A DNA stretch of 64,000 nt from Thalassococcus sp. S3. Its GTDB lineage: Bacteria; Pseudomonadota; Alphaproteobacteria; Rhodobacterales; Rhodobacteraceae. Both the position numbers and the translations under genes were made by a program. The notes beneath the pieces were generated by a model, which worked only from the letters and a program-made list of their open reading frames with translations, did not search any database and had not been told where the DNA came from. Numbering within the stretch: position 1 is the first letter of the stretch; every line of letters begins with the position of its first letter. Shown one piece after another: positions 27,014 to 35,846 of the stretch. The DNA lies in assembly GCF_004216475.1 (NCBI RefSeq), contig NZ_CP022303.1, positions 1,364,001 through 1,428,000 on the forward strand, given 5' to 3'.

Positions 27014-27192
27014 ATCATGCCTCTATCGAAACGGCGTGACATTCCAGACCGGCGGGGCTCGCATTACCGCCCGGTGCGCACGCCGGGACGAAGAGGATCT
27101 CAAACGGGATTTCACCAATGCCATGAGCACGCGAGCGGTTGGCATCCCGGACCATGAGCGCCTGCTATCATGCCCGGTTCGGCCGGGTCAAG

Positions 27193-27768
27193 TCAGCGTC
27201 GACGGTCGCGGCGGGAGCTCATCGGCTGGAATGCAACCCCGACATGCGCTTCGCAATAGGGCTTGCCGGTCTGGACCGGAAGGCCGCAAAACCAGAAATC
27301 CTCTGTCGCGGGATCTCCGACAGGCCATTTGCAGGTGCGCTCGGTCAGTTCCATCAGGCTGATCTTTTTGGCCTTCTTTTCGACTTCGTTCACTTTGGCC
27401 AGGGCTTCCGGGCTGATCTCGTTCGCCGATGGCTGCGGGGGCAGCGGCTGACCCGCCGGAATTATCTGGCGGCGGGTGGGTGTCGCGGGCTTGGTTTCGC
27501 TATCGGCGGCAGGCTCCGGACGGGCCGGTTCGGTCTTGGGCTGTGGCTTTGGTTTCACCTCTGCCTTGGGTGCGGCCGGTTTGGCCTTGGCCTCGGGCTT
27601 GGCCGCCGCGCTGGCCGCGCCGGTGCGGTTCGACAATCCCAGGCGATGCACCTTGCCGATCACCGCGTTGCGGGTGACCCCGCCCAGTTCTTTGGCGATC
27701 TGGCTGGCCGACTGGCCTTCGCCCCACATCTTCTTCAGCAATTCAACGCGCTCATCGGTCCAGGACAT
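27193..27768 (-). CDS. gcrA: GcrA family cell-cycle regulator
   Basis: A 191-residue alphaproteobacterial transcription regulator that works with sigma-70 at promoters carrying CcrM-methylated GANTC sites. The N-terminal DNA-binding helix-turn-helix is clear (MSWTDERVELLKKMW, then ASQIAKELGGVTRNAVIGKV and HRLGLSNR). A long Lys/Pro/Ala-rich linker (about 50-115) follows. The C-terminal sigma-interacting part has LMELTERTCKWPVGDP and FCGLPVQTGKPYCEAHVGVAF with conserved Cys. GGAGAGG lies 6 nt before the ATG. A terminator-like hairpin sits in its short leader (separate entry). Confidence 0.95.
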   Translation of the reverse strand: MSWTDERVELLKKMWGEGQSASQIAKELGGVTRNAVIGKVHRLGLSNRTGAASAAAKPEAKAKPAAPKAEVKPKPQPKTEPARPEPAADSETKPATPTRRQIIPAGQPLPPQPSANEISPEALAKVNEVEKKAKKISLMELTERTCKWPVGDPATEDFWFCGLPVQTGKPYCEAHVGVAFQPMSSRRDRRR

Positions 27769-27786
27769 GCCCTGCCTCTCCTAGCC

Positions 27787-27817
27787 AAAAAGCGGCCCCC
27801 TTGCGCAAGGCCGCTTT
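27787..27817 (-). terminator. Intrinsic terminator-like hairpin in the gcrA leader
   Basis: Read on the minus strand, AAAGCGGCC (27817-27809) pairs with GGCCGCTTT (27797-27789) around an 11-nt loop, and a run of five T (27791-27787) ends the structure. It lies only about 20 nt before the gcrA start and just before its ribosome-binding site. It is either the attenuator of gcrA or the terminator of a very short leader RNA. Confidence 0.6.
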
Positions 27818-27832
27818 GAAAATCCAGCCCCT

Positions 27833-27860
27833 ATACTAACCAATGAGGGCCGAGTTACAA
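27833..27860 (-). promoter_or_regulatory. gcrA: Candidate gcrA promoter
   Basis: On the minus strand TTGTAA (27860-27855) and TAGTAT (27838-27833) are separated by 16 bases, a fair match to a sigma-70 type promoter. Transcription would start near 27826 and run directly into the hairpin at 27817-27787. The assignment is by eye only. Confidence 0.4.
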
Positions 27861-27894
27861 GGCGTCTCGCGCCGTCCGCATGAAAGGAGCCATC

Positions 27895-28695
27895 ATGACG
27901 CAGACAGATATGGGGGTCCGTCGTTTCGGTCACGTGAACTGGCTGGGCCTTTACACGCTGGCCGCCCGTGAAGTGATGCGCTTTCTCTCCGTCTGGACAC
28001 AGACATTGCTCGCGCCTCTGGTGACGGCGGGACTTTTTCTGGTGATCTTCACCATCGCGATCGGAGCCACGCGGGGGGACGTCATGGGGGTGCCCTTCGT
28101 CACGTTTCTGGCGCCCGGGATCATGATGATGACGGTCATTCAGAACGCCTTTGCGAATACGTCATCTTCCATCGTGATTTCGAAGGTGCAGGGCAACATC
28201 GTCGATACCCTGATGCCGCCCCTGTCCGGAGGGGAGTTGGTGCTGGGCTATCTTGCGGGCGGTGTGGCCCGTGGGCTGATCGTGGCTCTTATCATCGCGC
28301 TGGCATTCTGGCTGGTTCTGGGCCTTGTCCCTGCACACCCTTTGCTGGCCCTTGTCTATGTGCTGCTTGGGGGTGCGTTCATGGGGGCGCTGGGCATCGC
28401 GGCCGGTCTTTTTGCAAACAAGTTCGACCAGATGGCGGCGATCACCAATTTCATCGTCACCCCGCTGGCCTTCCTCTCCGGCACGTTCTACTCGGTCGAG
28501 GCGCTGCCTCCCGTTCTGAACCAGATCACGCATGCCAATCCGATTTTTTACCTCATAGACGGCCTTCGCTTTGCAATGATCGGCGTATCCGACAGCGCCC
28601 CGGCCTTGGGTTTGGTGATTTGCTCGGTCGCGACCCTTGCGATCTCCGCGCTGGCGTGGCGCATGCTGGCGACCGGATACCGGCTCAAGGCCTGA
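27895..28695 (+). CDS. ABC-2 type transporter permease
   Basis: Start at ATG 27895 because AAAGGAG lies just upstream; a slightly earlier ATG at 27880 is itself before that site. The 266-residue protein has six hydrophobic segments and the ABC-2 family layout, including TLLAPLVTAGLFLVIFTIAI, NTSSSIVISKVQGNIVDTLM, GELVLGYLAGG and a late PLAFLSGTFYSVEALPPVL. It resembles YadH/NodJ-like drug or polysaccharide exporter permeases. No ATP-binding subunit gene adjoins it, so its partner must be elsewhere. It is divergent from gcrA. Confidence 0.9.
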   Translation: MTQTDMGVRRFGHVNWLGLYTLAAREVMRFLSVWTQTLLAPLVTAGLFLVIFTIAIGATRGDVMGVPFVTFLAPGIMMMTVIQNAFANTSSSIVISKVQGNIVDTLMPPLSGGELVLGYLAGGVARGLIVALIIALAFWLVLGLVPAHPLLALVYVLLGGAFMGALGIAAGLFANKFDQMAAITNFIVTPLAFLSGTFYSVEALPPVLNQITHANPIFYLIDGLRFAMIGVSDSAPALGLVICSVATLAISALAWRMLATGYRLKA

Positions 28696-29566
28696 TGCGG
28701 GCCTCGCGGAAGGCCAGCAAGAAGGCGCCGGCAAGGATCACACAAGCGCCCAGGACCGAGATGAGGTCTGGAACCACCCCGAACCCTGCAAAGTCGTAGA
28801 GGGCTGCAAAAACGAGCGTGGCATAGCTGAACGGCGCGACAAAGCTGGCATCCGCGCGGGCCATGCCGTTGACAAAACAGGTCTGCGCGCAGGCCATCAT
28901 CACGCCCAGCGCAGCCAAACCGGCCCATTGTTCCGGGGTCGGAGGTATCCAGACCGGCAGCATCGCGGCTGTGGCGATCCCAAGGCCGATGGCGTTGTTG
29001 ACAAAGAGGATCTGGATCGGTGTCTCACGGCCAGACAGCTTCTTGATAAAGATCAGCTCCATACCCATCACCAGGGCCGCCCCCAGGGCGAGGAGCGCTG
29101 CGGGTTGAAAGCTGTCCGGGGTCGGGCGCAGCAGGATCAGCGCCCCGGCAAGCGCGATGGCGGCCGCGCTCCACCGCACCCGTCCGACACGCTCCTGAAG
29201 GAGCGGAATGGCCAGCATCATGGCAAAGACCGGATTGAGAAAGCTGATCGCGGTTGCGTCGGCGAGCGGAATATAGGCGACCGAGGCAAACATCAGCGTC
29301 ACGCCGGCCCAGCCGAAACTTGTCCGTCCGATATGCAGCCGCCAATGGGGGCGTTGCAGCCGGGGGCGGAGGATCACGACCGCCGTCGAAATGGCGAGAA
29401 ACGCAAAGAGGAAGCGTCCCTGGCTGATTTGCAAAGGATGAAGCGGCGGGCCCAGCGTATCGGTGCCGAGGGCTTTGGCCAGCAAGGTCGTGGCCGCGAT
29501 AAACGCGGTGGCTGCAACGATAAAACCTGCGGCGAGGGCCGGATTCTGTGCCTTTGGGACGAACAT
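28685..29566 (-). CDS. DMT family transporter (EamA domains)
   Basis: Start placed at ATG 29566 (MFVPKAQNPALAAG); the open frame continues upstream only as a shadow of the neighbouring MFS gene. The 293-residue protein has ten hydrophobic segments in two EamA repeats: QISQGRFLFAFLAISTAVVI to LLQERVGRVRWSAAAIALAG in the first, and LGAALVMGMELIFIKKL to VLGACVILAGAFLLAFREAR in the second. Such proteins export amino acids or metabolites; the substrate is unknown. Its 3' end overlaps the convergent ABC permease gene by 11 bases. It lies 41 bases downstream of the MFS gene and may be co-transcribed. Confidence 0.88.
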   Translation of the reverse strand: MFVPKAQNPALAAGFIVAATAFIAATTLLAKALGTDTLGPPLHPLQISQGRFLFAFLAISTAVVILRPRLQRPHWRLHIGRTSFGWAGVTLMFASVAYIPLADATAISFLNPVFAMMLAIPLLQERVGRVRWSAAAIALAGALILLRPTPDSFQPAALLALGAALVMGMELIFIKKLSGRETPIQILFVNNAIGLGIATAAMLPVWIPPTPEQWAGLAALGVMMACAQTCFVNGMARADASFVAPFSYATLVFAALYDFAGFGVVPDLISVLGACVILAGAFLLAFREARIRP

Positions 29567-29607
29567 GACCCAGCTATGCGCCTGGCCTTCGTCAGGTGCA
29601 AGGGCGG

Positions 29608-30837
29608 TCAGAGCCGCAAGCGGAACGCACCATAGATCCCAAGCCCCGCGGTTCCGATGGCAGCCAGCAGGAAGGGAAGGGCGATGGCGCTCTCCCGGCC
29701 GAGCCCGGGCGCGGCCCGGTCCACGACAATGCCGCCCAGCAAAGCGCCGAAAGGCATCATGCCCCAGCCAAAGAACCGATAGAGGCTGTTGACCCGACCA
29801 AGAAGCGCATCCGGTATCAGGCGCTGACGATAGGACACGGTCACGACGTTCCAAAGCAAAGCAGCAAACATCTCAAAAAACAGCGCAACAGCGACGACGA
29901 GGGGCGACGTGGTGCTCCAGATCATCAGAAAGGTGATCACAGTGATCGCGAGCGCGAGCAGCAAGCATGTGCGTCCGCCAAGCCGGGCGGCAAGACCGGG
30001 ACATAGCAATCCACCGGCCACGCCGCCCGCCGCGCCGGCGGTCAGCAAGATGCCATGGCCGGCCGCGCTGAGGCCAAGAACCTCCTGCGAAAAGAGCACG
30101 AGCACGGTCAAAGTCGCCATGTGCAGGGCGTTCAGCAGCCCCAGCATCAGGGCCAATTGCAGGATCTTCCGATGCCGCAGAAGCCACACGATCCCTTCAC
30201 GTGCCTCGATCCAGACCGATCGCCGGGCCGGCGCGACATGGGGTGTGAGCGTCATGCACCAGACAAGCAGCGCGGCCAGCCCAAAGCTGAGCGCGTCAAG
30301 CGTGAACGGTGCGGGCACGGCAAGCGCGATCAGCAGCCCCGCAAGAGGTGGGCCCACGAAAGACCCCATGATCTGTTCGACGCTCCACAATTGCCCGTTG
30401 GCGCGTTCCAGCGCCGGTTTGGGCACAATCGCGGGCAGGACGGTCTGGGCTGCGTTGTCCCGCACAACTTCTGCACTGCCCAAAAGAAAGGCCAATATGC
30501 AAAGCGCCGTGATGTAGATGTGATCCTGCGCCGGAGGAAAAGCGGGCACCGAAAAGATCAACGCGATGACGCCAATGGTGAGACCTGCGCGCAGCAGATC
30601 GGCTTGGACCATCAGGCGTTGTCGGTCGACACGATCCGTCCAAACGCCTGCGGGGATCGAGAACAAGAGCCAAGGCAGGCGGGTGGCAAAGGCCACCGCC
30701 GCGATCAGCAGCGGGTCGCGGGTGATGAGCGTCGCGAGCCAGGGGAATGCGAGCGCCGAAACCCCATCCCCGAGATTGGAGATCGCGGAGGCGGAAAAAA
30801 GCAGCCGGTAATTGCGGAGAGACCATATTGACGTCAT
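29608..30837 (-). CDS. MFS transporter (enterobactin-exporter/EntS-like)
   Basis: Start placed at ATG 30837 (MTSIWSLRNYRLLFSASAIS); the upstream ATG at 30873 adds an unrelated leader. The 409-residue protein has twelve hydrophobic segments. It shows the MFS_3/EntS-type opening RLLFSASAISNLGDGVSALAF, the loop motif GVWTDRVDRQRLM between helices 2 and 3, and LPAIVPKPALERANG. YRQRLIPDALLGRVNSLYRF in the second half is another hallmark of this class. Substrate unknown; export of a small molecule is likely. It is followed by the DMT gene. Confidence 0.9.
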   Translation of the reverse strand: MTSIWSLRNYRLLFSASAISNLGDGVSALAFPWLATLITRDPLLIAAVAFATRLPWLLFSIPAGVWTDRVDRQRLMVQADLLRAGLTIGVIALIFSVPAFPPAQDHIYITALCILAFLLGSAEVVRDNAAQTVLPAIVPKPALERANGQLWSVEQIMGSFVGPPLAGLLIALAVPAPFTLDALSFGLAALLVWCMTLTPHVAPARRSVWIEAREGIVWLLRHRKILQLALMLGLLNALHMATLTVLVLFSQEVLGLSAAGHGILLTAGAAGGVAGGLLCPGLAARLGGRTCLLLALAITVITFLMIWSTTSPLVVAVALFFEMFAALLWNVVTVSYRQRLIPDALLGRVNSLYRFFGWGMMPFGALLGGIVVDRAAPGLGRESAIALPFLLAAIGTAGLGIYGAFRLRL

Positions 30838-30888
30838 GGCCGCATCACGCGCCCGGCTGCATCGTGTTGTCAAGCCGGCTTCGGCCCT

Positions 30889-31452
30889 TTAGGCGCGGGG
30901 GTCGTCGGGCGCATTGGGCTCGCTGATCCGCAGGGCGTTGCCGAAGGGGTCGGACACCGTCATCACCTTTGCATCCCATGGCGCGTCCTCAAGGCCGGGC
31001 CTGTTATACCTGTAGGCTTTGGCTTGAAGCTCCTGGTGATAGGCCGCGATACCGCGCATCCAGACGAAGACGGTCACGCCCGGACTTCCATCCCCGTGAT
31101 GTTCGCTAAGATGCAGACGCACGTTATCGCGAGAGATCTGCATGTAAAGCGGTGCGTTATCACCAAAGCGATGCTCCCAATCGACTTGGAAGCCAAGAAA
31201 ATCGACATAGAATTCGCGGGCTTTATCCTCGGAAAAGATGCGAATAATGGGGATTGCGCTGCTCAGGCCGGTATCGCCAGGGCTTTTGCCGTCCGACGTT
31301 TCGATGCGTGCCGAGAGGACGTTCCAGTCCGGCAGGGCAAATTGCCGGGCAACCAGGTCAAGGCATGCGCCGTGACTAAGCTCGATATCTCTCAGTGCGA
31401 GGCCTGCTCGCAAAGATTTCGCCATCGCTTTGGCGTCCAGAAAAGTCCGCAT
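30889..31452 (-). CDS. Glyoxalase/bleomycin-resistance (VOC) protein with helical N-terminal domain
   Basis: A 187-residue protein. Residues 5-55 (AKAMAKSLRAGLALRD, ELSHGACLDLVARQFALPDW, NVLSAR) match the helical domain of the protein encoded at 26573-27013. A VOC domain follows from about 65: AIPIIRIFSEDKAREFYVDF, LGFQVDWEHRFGDNAPLYMQ, VRLHLSEHHGDGSPGVTVFV, and VMTVSDPFGNALRISEP (Asp-Pro-Phe-Gly-Asn end motif). The layout of glyoxalase-like resistance proteins is complete, so it may sequester or modify a toxic compound. It is 51 bases downstream of nothing co-directional and probably monocistronic. Confidence 0.85.
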   Translation of the reverse strand: MRTFLDAKAMAKSLRAGLALRDIELSHGACLDLVARQFALPDWNVLSARIETSDGKSPGDTGLSSAIPIIRIFSEDKAREFYVDFLGFQVDWEHRFGDNAPLYMQISRDNVRLHLSEHHGDGSPGVTVFVWMRGIAAYHQELQAKAYRYNRPGLEDAPWDAKVMTVSDPFGNALRISEPNAPDDPRA

Positions 31453-31743
31453 TTTGATTGATCCTTTGTCATCGCGGCGAACGGAAAGAAGATCAGTGCC
31501 TGCTTTGCCGACCCGTTCGCCCCAAGCTGAAGGATCAAAGTTTGAAAGCTACATTCACCGGACCAGAAGGCGCAGGCGGCAGGCCGTAGCAGCCACGCCG
31601 GACGATACGGGCAAAGCCCTTCTCGTTCAACAGAAAGATCCCAAGATCACCTGCAGGGTTCTCGCGTGTCGCCACACCCATTGCGCTGTCTTGTCGGAAT
31701 GGTCTAGCTGATCGGCACATGCAGCTTTTCGAAAGGCCCCTCG

Positions 31744-32067
31744 ATGCCCTGGCTCTTCCTTGCGATCGCGATCACCGGAGAGGTTATTGCGACAACTGCG
31801 CTCAAGTCGTCCGAAGGGTTTACCCGCCTTTGGCCCAGCGTAACCTCCGTGCTCGGTTACATGGTGGCCTTTTACTTTCTATCGCTGGTTCTGAAGACAA
31901 TCCCGGTCGGCATCGCCTACGCCATCTGGGCCGGGGCGGGTGTTGCGATGGTCGCCATTATTGGCGCGGTTCTCTTCGGTCAGAAACTCGATCTTGCGGC
32001 AATCGTCGGCATTTCGATGATCGTCGGAGGTGTCGTGATCCTGAACACGTTGTCCAAGGCAATCTAG
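31744..32067 (+). CDS. SMR family multidrug efflux protein (EmrE/QacE type)
   Basis: A 107-residue inner-membrane protein with four helices. It has the essential Glu of TM1 in [20 protein letters not shown] (equivalent to EmrE Glu14), then [40 protein letters not shown] and a C-terminal [17 protein letters not shown]. This is the classic proton-coupled quaternary-cation antiporter pattern. The 291-base gap before it (31453-31743) shows no convincing gene. It converges with the hypothetical exported protein gene, with only 2 bases between stop codons. Confidence 0.94.
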   Translation: MPWLFLAIAITGEVIATTALKSSEGFTRLWPSVTSVLGYMVAFYFLSLVLKTIPVGIAYAIWAGAGVAMVAIIGAVLFGQKLDLAAIVGISMIVGGVVILNTLSKAI

Positions 32068-32069
32068 GT

Positions 32070-32564
32070 TCAGAACACCGTCCCGTCGTCACCCAACATC
32101 GCAGAGAGCTGGCCATCGATCAGCTCGTCAAGCGCGTTCAGGCTTTCCCACCAGGCCCAGATGCGTTCGACACTGGCATCGCCCTCGGTCAGGATCGTAT
32201 CGGCTTCGGTCAGCGCCAGCGCCCAGGCTTCGGAAAAGGCAACCAGTGCCATGTCCTGACTTTTGGTCAGCGTCATCTCGTTCAGTTCAAGCACGTGGCG
32301 TTCGACCTGTGCCGCCTCGCTTGAGAATTCCTCCCGCGCGTCCGACGCGATCAACTCGGGCAGATCAGGGGTTGCCGCGACCATAAGCGCACCCGCTGCT
32401 TTGGCCATATGTGCTTCGAGCTTACCGAAACCGGCATAGACGTTCAGGGTTTCCGCAGGCGACAGCGTCGGTTCGGTCTCTTCCGCCTCGGAACTGCTCT
32501 GCGCCAGAACCGGCGCGGTGATCGCGAGGAGGAGAGCAAGGGCTACTACGGGCGTTCGGATCAC
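32070..32564 (-). CDS. Hypothetical exported protein (164 aa)
   Basis: The N-terminus is a signal peptide (MIRTPVVALALLLAITAPVLA, cut before QSSS). The mature part is acidic and entirely helical in character: LSPAETLNVYAGFGKLEAHM, REEFSSEAAQVERHVLELNE, DMALVAFSEAWALALTEADT and RIWAWWESLNALDELIDGQL. The spacing suggests a four-helix bundle, like small periplasmic sensor or cytochrome-c'-like folds, but there is no haem motif and no family I recognise. It is unlinked to the SMR gene apart from being convergent, and is 161 bases downstream of the RND gene. Confidence 0.7.
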   Translation of the reverse strand: MIRTPVVALALLLAITAPVLAQSSSEAEETEPTLSPAETLNVYAGFGKLEAHMAKAAGALMVAATPDLPELIASDAREEFSSEAAQVERHVLELNEMTLTKSQDMALVAFSEAWALALTEADTILTEGDASVERIWAWWESLNALDELIDGQLSAMLGDDGTVF

Positions 32565-32725
32565 GTCATGCCTCCGGTGGACTTCAAAAACTCGCCTTGA
32601 CGATAGGATGCCGCTGGTCCTGCTTCAAATCGGCCCGTTCCTGTCGGCGAACCCCCGCCGGGCGAAGGCGGACGCCGGTTTGAAATTGCGCAAGTGTCCG
32701 ACGGCAAGGCGCGGGTGCCGCCGGA

Positions 32726-35700
32726 TCATTCGGCCGCGACCCGCAGATCGGGAGAGGCCTGTCCCGCCTCGCTTTCGGATCGGCGCGCGCGCGCGTCCTG
32801 CGCTTCTGCACGGCGCTCCTTTCGCAGATACGTGTGGTAAAGCACCGGCACGCCGATCAGGGTGAGCACCGAAGCAAACCCAAGGCCCGCCATGATGGAA
32901 ACCGCCATCGAGGCAAAGAAGGCATCCCAAAGCAGGGGGACCATGCCAAGTATCGTGGTTGCTGCGGCCAGGATCACCGGTCTCAGGCGGCTGACCGAGG
33001 CGACGACAATGGCTTCGGTCTGGGCCAGCCCGTTCTCGCCTTTTTGCGCATCGATCTCCTCGACCAAGACGATGGCATTCTTGATCAGCATGCCCGAAAG
33101 GCTGAGCAGACCCAGAAGGGCTGTGAAACTGAAGGGCAGGTTCGTGAAAAGAAGCCCCAAAGCCACGCCGTTTACCGCCATTGGTACGATGGTCCAGATC
33201 ACGGCGGTCTGGCGGAGCTTGCCAAAAAGCAGCACGGTAATCAGCAGCATCGTGCCGAAGGAAAGGGGCATCTGCTGGCCGAGACTGGCCTGCGCCTGGC
33301 TCGCGCTTTCGAACTCACCCCCCCATTCCAGGCGGTAACCTGGCGGCAGTTCAAGCGCTTCGATGGCTGGTCGGACTTCGGCGAAGGCCGTGGGCGGCAG
33401 GATACCCGGCGCTGCAAAGGCTTGCACGCTGACGGTTGGTTGCCGGTCGCGCCGTTCGATCAAGGTGTCGCGCGACAGGACAGAGAAGCTGTCGATGACC
33501 TGGGCAAGCGAGGTATATGCCTCGGCCGATGGCGCATAGACCAGTTGGTCAAGGATCTGGCCGTCCTCTGTCATTTCATCGCGGGGGGTGCGGATGACGA
33601 CCGGGATCAACCGCTCCCTCTCCCGGATGCCGCCCGCGGGGATCCCATCGCTGGCCAGCGCAATTGCTGTGGCCACGTCACTGCGTGTCACGCCCAGAGA
33701 TTGCGCCCGCTCGGTGGCAAATACCGGTCGTGTGACAAGCTCTCTCTCTCGCCAGTCGATACGCTCGGTTTGCAGAAGATCGGTTTGCGTCTCGAAAATT
33801 CTTTGTGCCTCCAGCGCAAGGGCGCGCAGCACGTCCGGATCCGGGCCGGAAAAGCGTGCTTCCACATCTGCCCCCACGGGTGGTCCATAGATGATTTGCT
33901 GCACCCGTGTTTCGGCCCATGGCACAGCTTGCAGGGCAAAGGCCGCAAGCTCTGTGCGCAGCGCCGGTATTGCCTCCGGCGCGGAGGCGCGGATGACCAG
34001 CTGGCCATAGGCCGGATCTTCCTCCTCCGGCTCGTAGGTCAGGAGAAAGCGGCTCACGCTGCGGCCGATTGTGCTGGTGACGTCGGTGACGTCGTCACGC
34101 GTCAGGAGCCAATCCTCGATGACGGCGAGGTCGCGAGAGGCCTGGTGAATGGATGTCCCCTGCGCGGCCTGATAATTGAGGTAGAAGATCGGCGTGTTGG
34201 CGGGTGGAAAGAACTGCTGGCGCACCATGCCAAATGCCGCCAGACAGGCAACGGTGCCACCAACAAGAGCCACGATCACCAGCCATCGGATGCGCAACGC
34301 ACCGCGAACGACCTTGCCATAGGCGCGGAAAAAGAACGTGTCGTAAGGATCGCGTGCGCCGCCTTCGGTCACACGGAACAGATAGCTGGCCAGAAGCGGC
34401 GTGACCGTGATCGCCAGAAGCCACGATAACATCAGCGAGATACCGATCACCGCGAAGAGAGAGAACAGGAACTCACCAGAGCTGTCCGGGCTAAGGCCAA
34501 TCCCGGCGAACGCCATGATGCCGATGATGGTTGCACCCAAAAGCGGGATCTGTGTTCTGCGGGCGACCTCTTCGGCGGCGTCACGGGCCTTGCGCCCGCG
34601 TCGCATTTCCACCTGCATGCCTTCGGCGACCACGATGGCATTGTCGACCAGCATCCCCATGGCAATGATCAGGGCGCCCAGGCTGATCCGTTCCACCTTG
34701 ATATCAAAAAGCGACATGAAGAAGAACGTGAAGCTGACTGTCAGCAGCAGAGAAACACCGACCACGATCGCCGCGCGCCATCCCATGAAGAGCGCAAGAA
34801 CACCGATCACCACCCCCACCGACAAGGCAAGGCTTTGCAGAAAGTCGGCGTTGGCCGTTTCGACCACGCGGTGCTGCTCGTAAATCGGGTCAAGCGAGAC
34901 GCCGAGCGGCAGCAGGGGCTTGATCTCTTCCAGCCGCTGTTCGACCCGTTCCCCGACCGTCACGATGTTTTCGGAGGTCAGTCCAGCGACGCCGATTGTG
35001 AAAGCCTCGGTCCCGTTGTGGCGCACGATATGCGAAGGCTCGTCATCGCGGCTTCGGTAGACGCGGGCAATGTCGGTCAGATTGATCACTTCGCCCGCGA
35101 CCCCGAAATTCAGGGCTTGGATCTCTGAAACACTGTCATCGGCCTTTGGGGCCTCGACCTGAACATTGCGTGTGGTGTTGTCGGTGGTGCCTGTTGGGAC
35201 GACCGCGTCCGCCGCGCCGATGGCATCAAGCAACACACCGGGTGAAACGCCGAGACTGCGGAGTGACTGGCTCGATGGCTCGACATAGATCACCTCCTCC
35301 GGCAGTCCGAGAACCTCGGCATTCGCAACGCCCTGAACGCTCAGCAATTCGCGCCTGAGGAAGGTGGCAATCTCCCAAACTTCCGCGTCCGAGAAGCCGG
35401 GTGCGGTGATCGCATAGTAAAGGCCGAAAACGTCGCCAAAACTGTCATTGATGATCGGTGTGACCGCACCGTCCGGCAGGTCGGGCCTGACATTCTCGAC
35501 CCGGTCGCGCAGATCATCCCAGATCTGAGGTAGCTCTGTCCCGTCGTAGATATCCTTGACTTCGACGGTTATGACAGACAGGCCCGGCGTATTGCGAGAG
35601 CGGATATAGTTCACCTCGTCCAGTTGCTGAATCTCGGCTTCCAGCACCTCGGACACCTCCGTCGCAACCTCACTTGCCGAGGCGCCGGGAAATGGCGTGA

Positions 35701-35842
35701 TCACCAGGGCGGATTTAAGGGTGAAGACCGGATCCTCCAGCTTGCCCACCGACATGTATCCCGCTGCGCCACCGAAGAGACAAAACAGGATCAAGAGCCA
35801 CGTATAGAGCGGTTTTTCAATTGACAGGCGTGCAATCTTCAT
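32726..35842 (-). CDS. RND efflux transporter permease (AcrB/TriC-like)
   Basis: A 1038-residue inner-membrane pump with the RND duplicated layout: TM1 at about 13-30 (LYTWLLILFCLFGGAAGYM), a large periplasmic loop, TM2-6 at about 335-490, a second loop, then the C-terminal membrane block. TM4 has GMLVDNAIVVAEGM, where AcrB has a double Asp; the Asp-Asn form occurs in TriC/MexK-type pumps. LSGMLIKNAIVLVEEID and RPVILAAATTILGMVPLL mark the second half. It lies 4 bases downstream of the adaptor gene. Drug range cannot be inferred; no outer-membrane factor is encoded in the window. Confidence 0.95.
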   Translation of the reverse strand: MKIARLSIEKPLYTWLLILFCLFGGAAGYMSVGKLEDPVFTLKSALVITPFPGASASEVATEVSEVLEAEIQQLDEVNYIRSRNTPGLSVITVEVKDIYDGTELPQIWDDLRDRVENVRPDLPDGAVTPIINDSFGDVFGLYYAITAPGFSDAEVWEIATFLRRELLSVQGVANAEVLGLPEEVIYVEPSSQSLRSLGVSPGVLLDAIGAADAVVPTGTTDNTTRNVQVEAPKADDSVSEIQALNFGVAGEVINLTDIARVYRSRDDEPSHIVRHNGTEAFTIGVAGLTSENIVTVGERVEQRLEEIKPLLPLGVSLDPIYEQHRVVETANADFLQSLALSVGVVIGVLALFMGWRAAIVVGVSLLLTVSFTFFFMSLFDIKVERISLGALIIAMGMLVDNAIVVAEGMQVEMRRGRKARDAAEEVARRTQIPLLGATIIGIMAFAGIGLSPDSSGEFLFSLFAVIGISLMLSWLLAITVTPLLASYLFRVTEGGARDPYDTFFFRAYGKVVRGALRIRWLVIVALVGGTVACLAAFGMVRQQFFPPANTPIFYLNYQAAQGTSIHQASRDLAVIEDWLLTRDDVTDVTSTIGRSVSRFLLTYEPEEEDPAYGQLVIRASAPEAIPALRTELAAFALQAVPWAETRVQQIIYGPPVGADVEARFSGPDPDVLRALALEAQRIFETQTDLLQTERIDWRERELVTRPVFATERAQSLGVTRSDVATAIALASDGIPAGGIRERERLIPVVIRTPRDEMTEDGQILDQLVYAPSAEAYTSLAQVIDSFSVLSRDTLIERRDRQPTVSVQAFAAPGILPPTAFAEVRPAIEALELPPGYRLEWGGEFESASQAQASLGQQMPLSFGTMLLITVLLFGKLRQTAVIWTIVPMAVNGVALGLLFTNLPFSFTALLGLLSLSGMLIKNAIVLVEEIDAQKGENGLAQTEAIVVASVSRLRPVILAAATTILGMVPLLWDAFFASMAVSIMAGLGFASVLTLIGVPVLYHTYLRKERRAEAQDARARRSESEAGQASPDLRVAAE

Positions 35843-35846
35843 CCGC

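Noticed and set aside
31453..31743. Possible small minus-strand gene (about 48-61 codons) before the SMR gene
   Set aside because: No ribosome-binding site or recognisable family, and a composition not clearly different from noncoding sequence; left as intergenic.
32834..34429. Long (531-codon) plus-strand frame opposite the RND permease gene
   Set aside because: It is a reading-frame shadow caused by high GC and codon bias; the translated product is Arg/His/Gly-rich with no family features.
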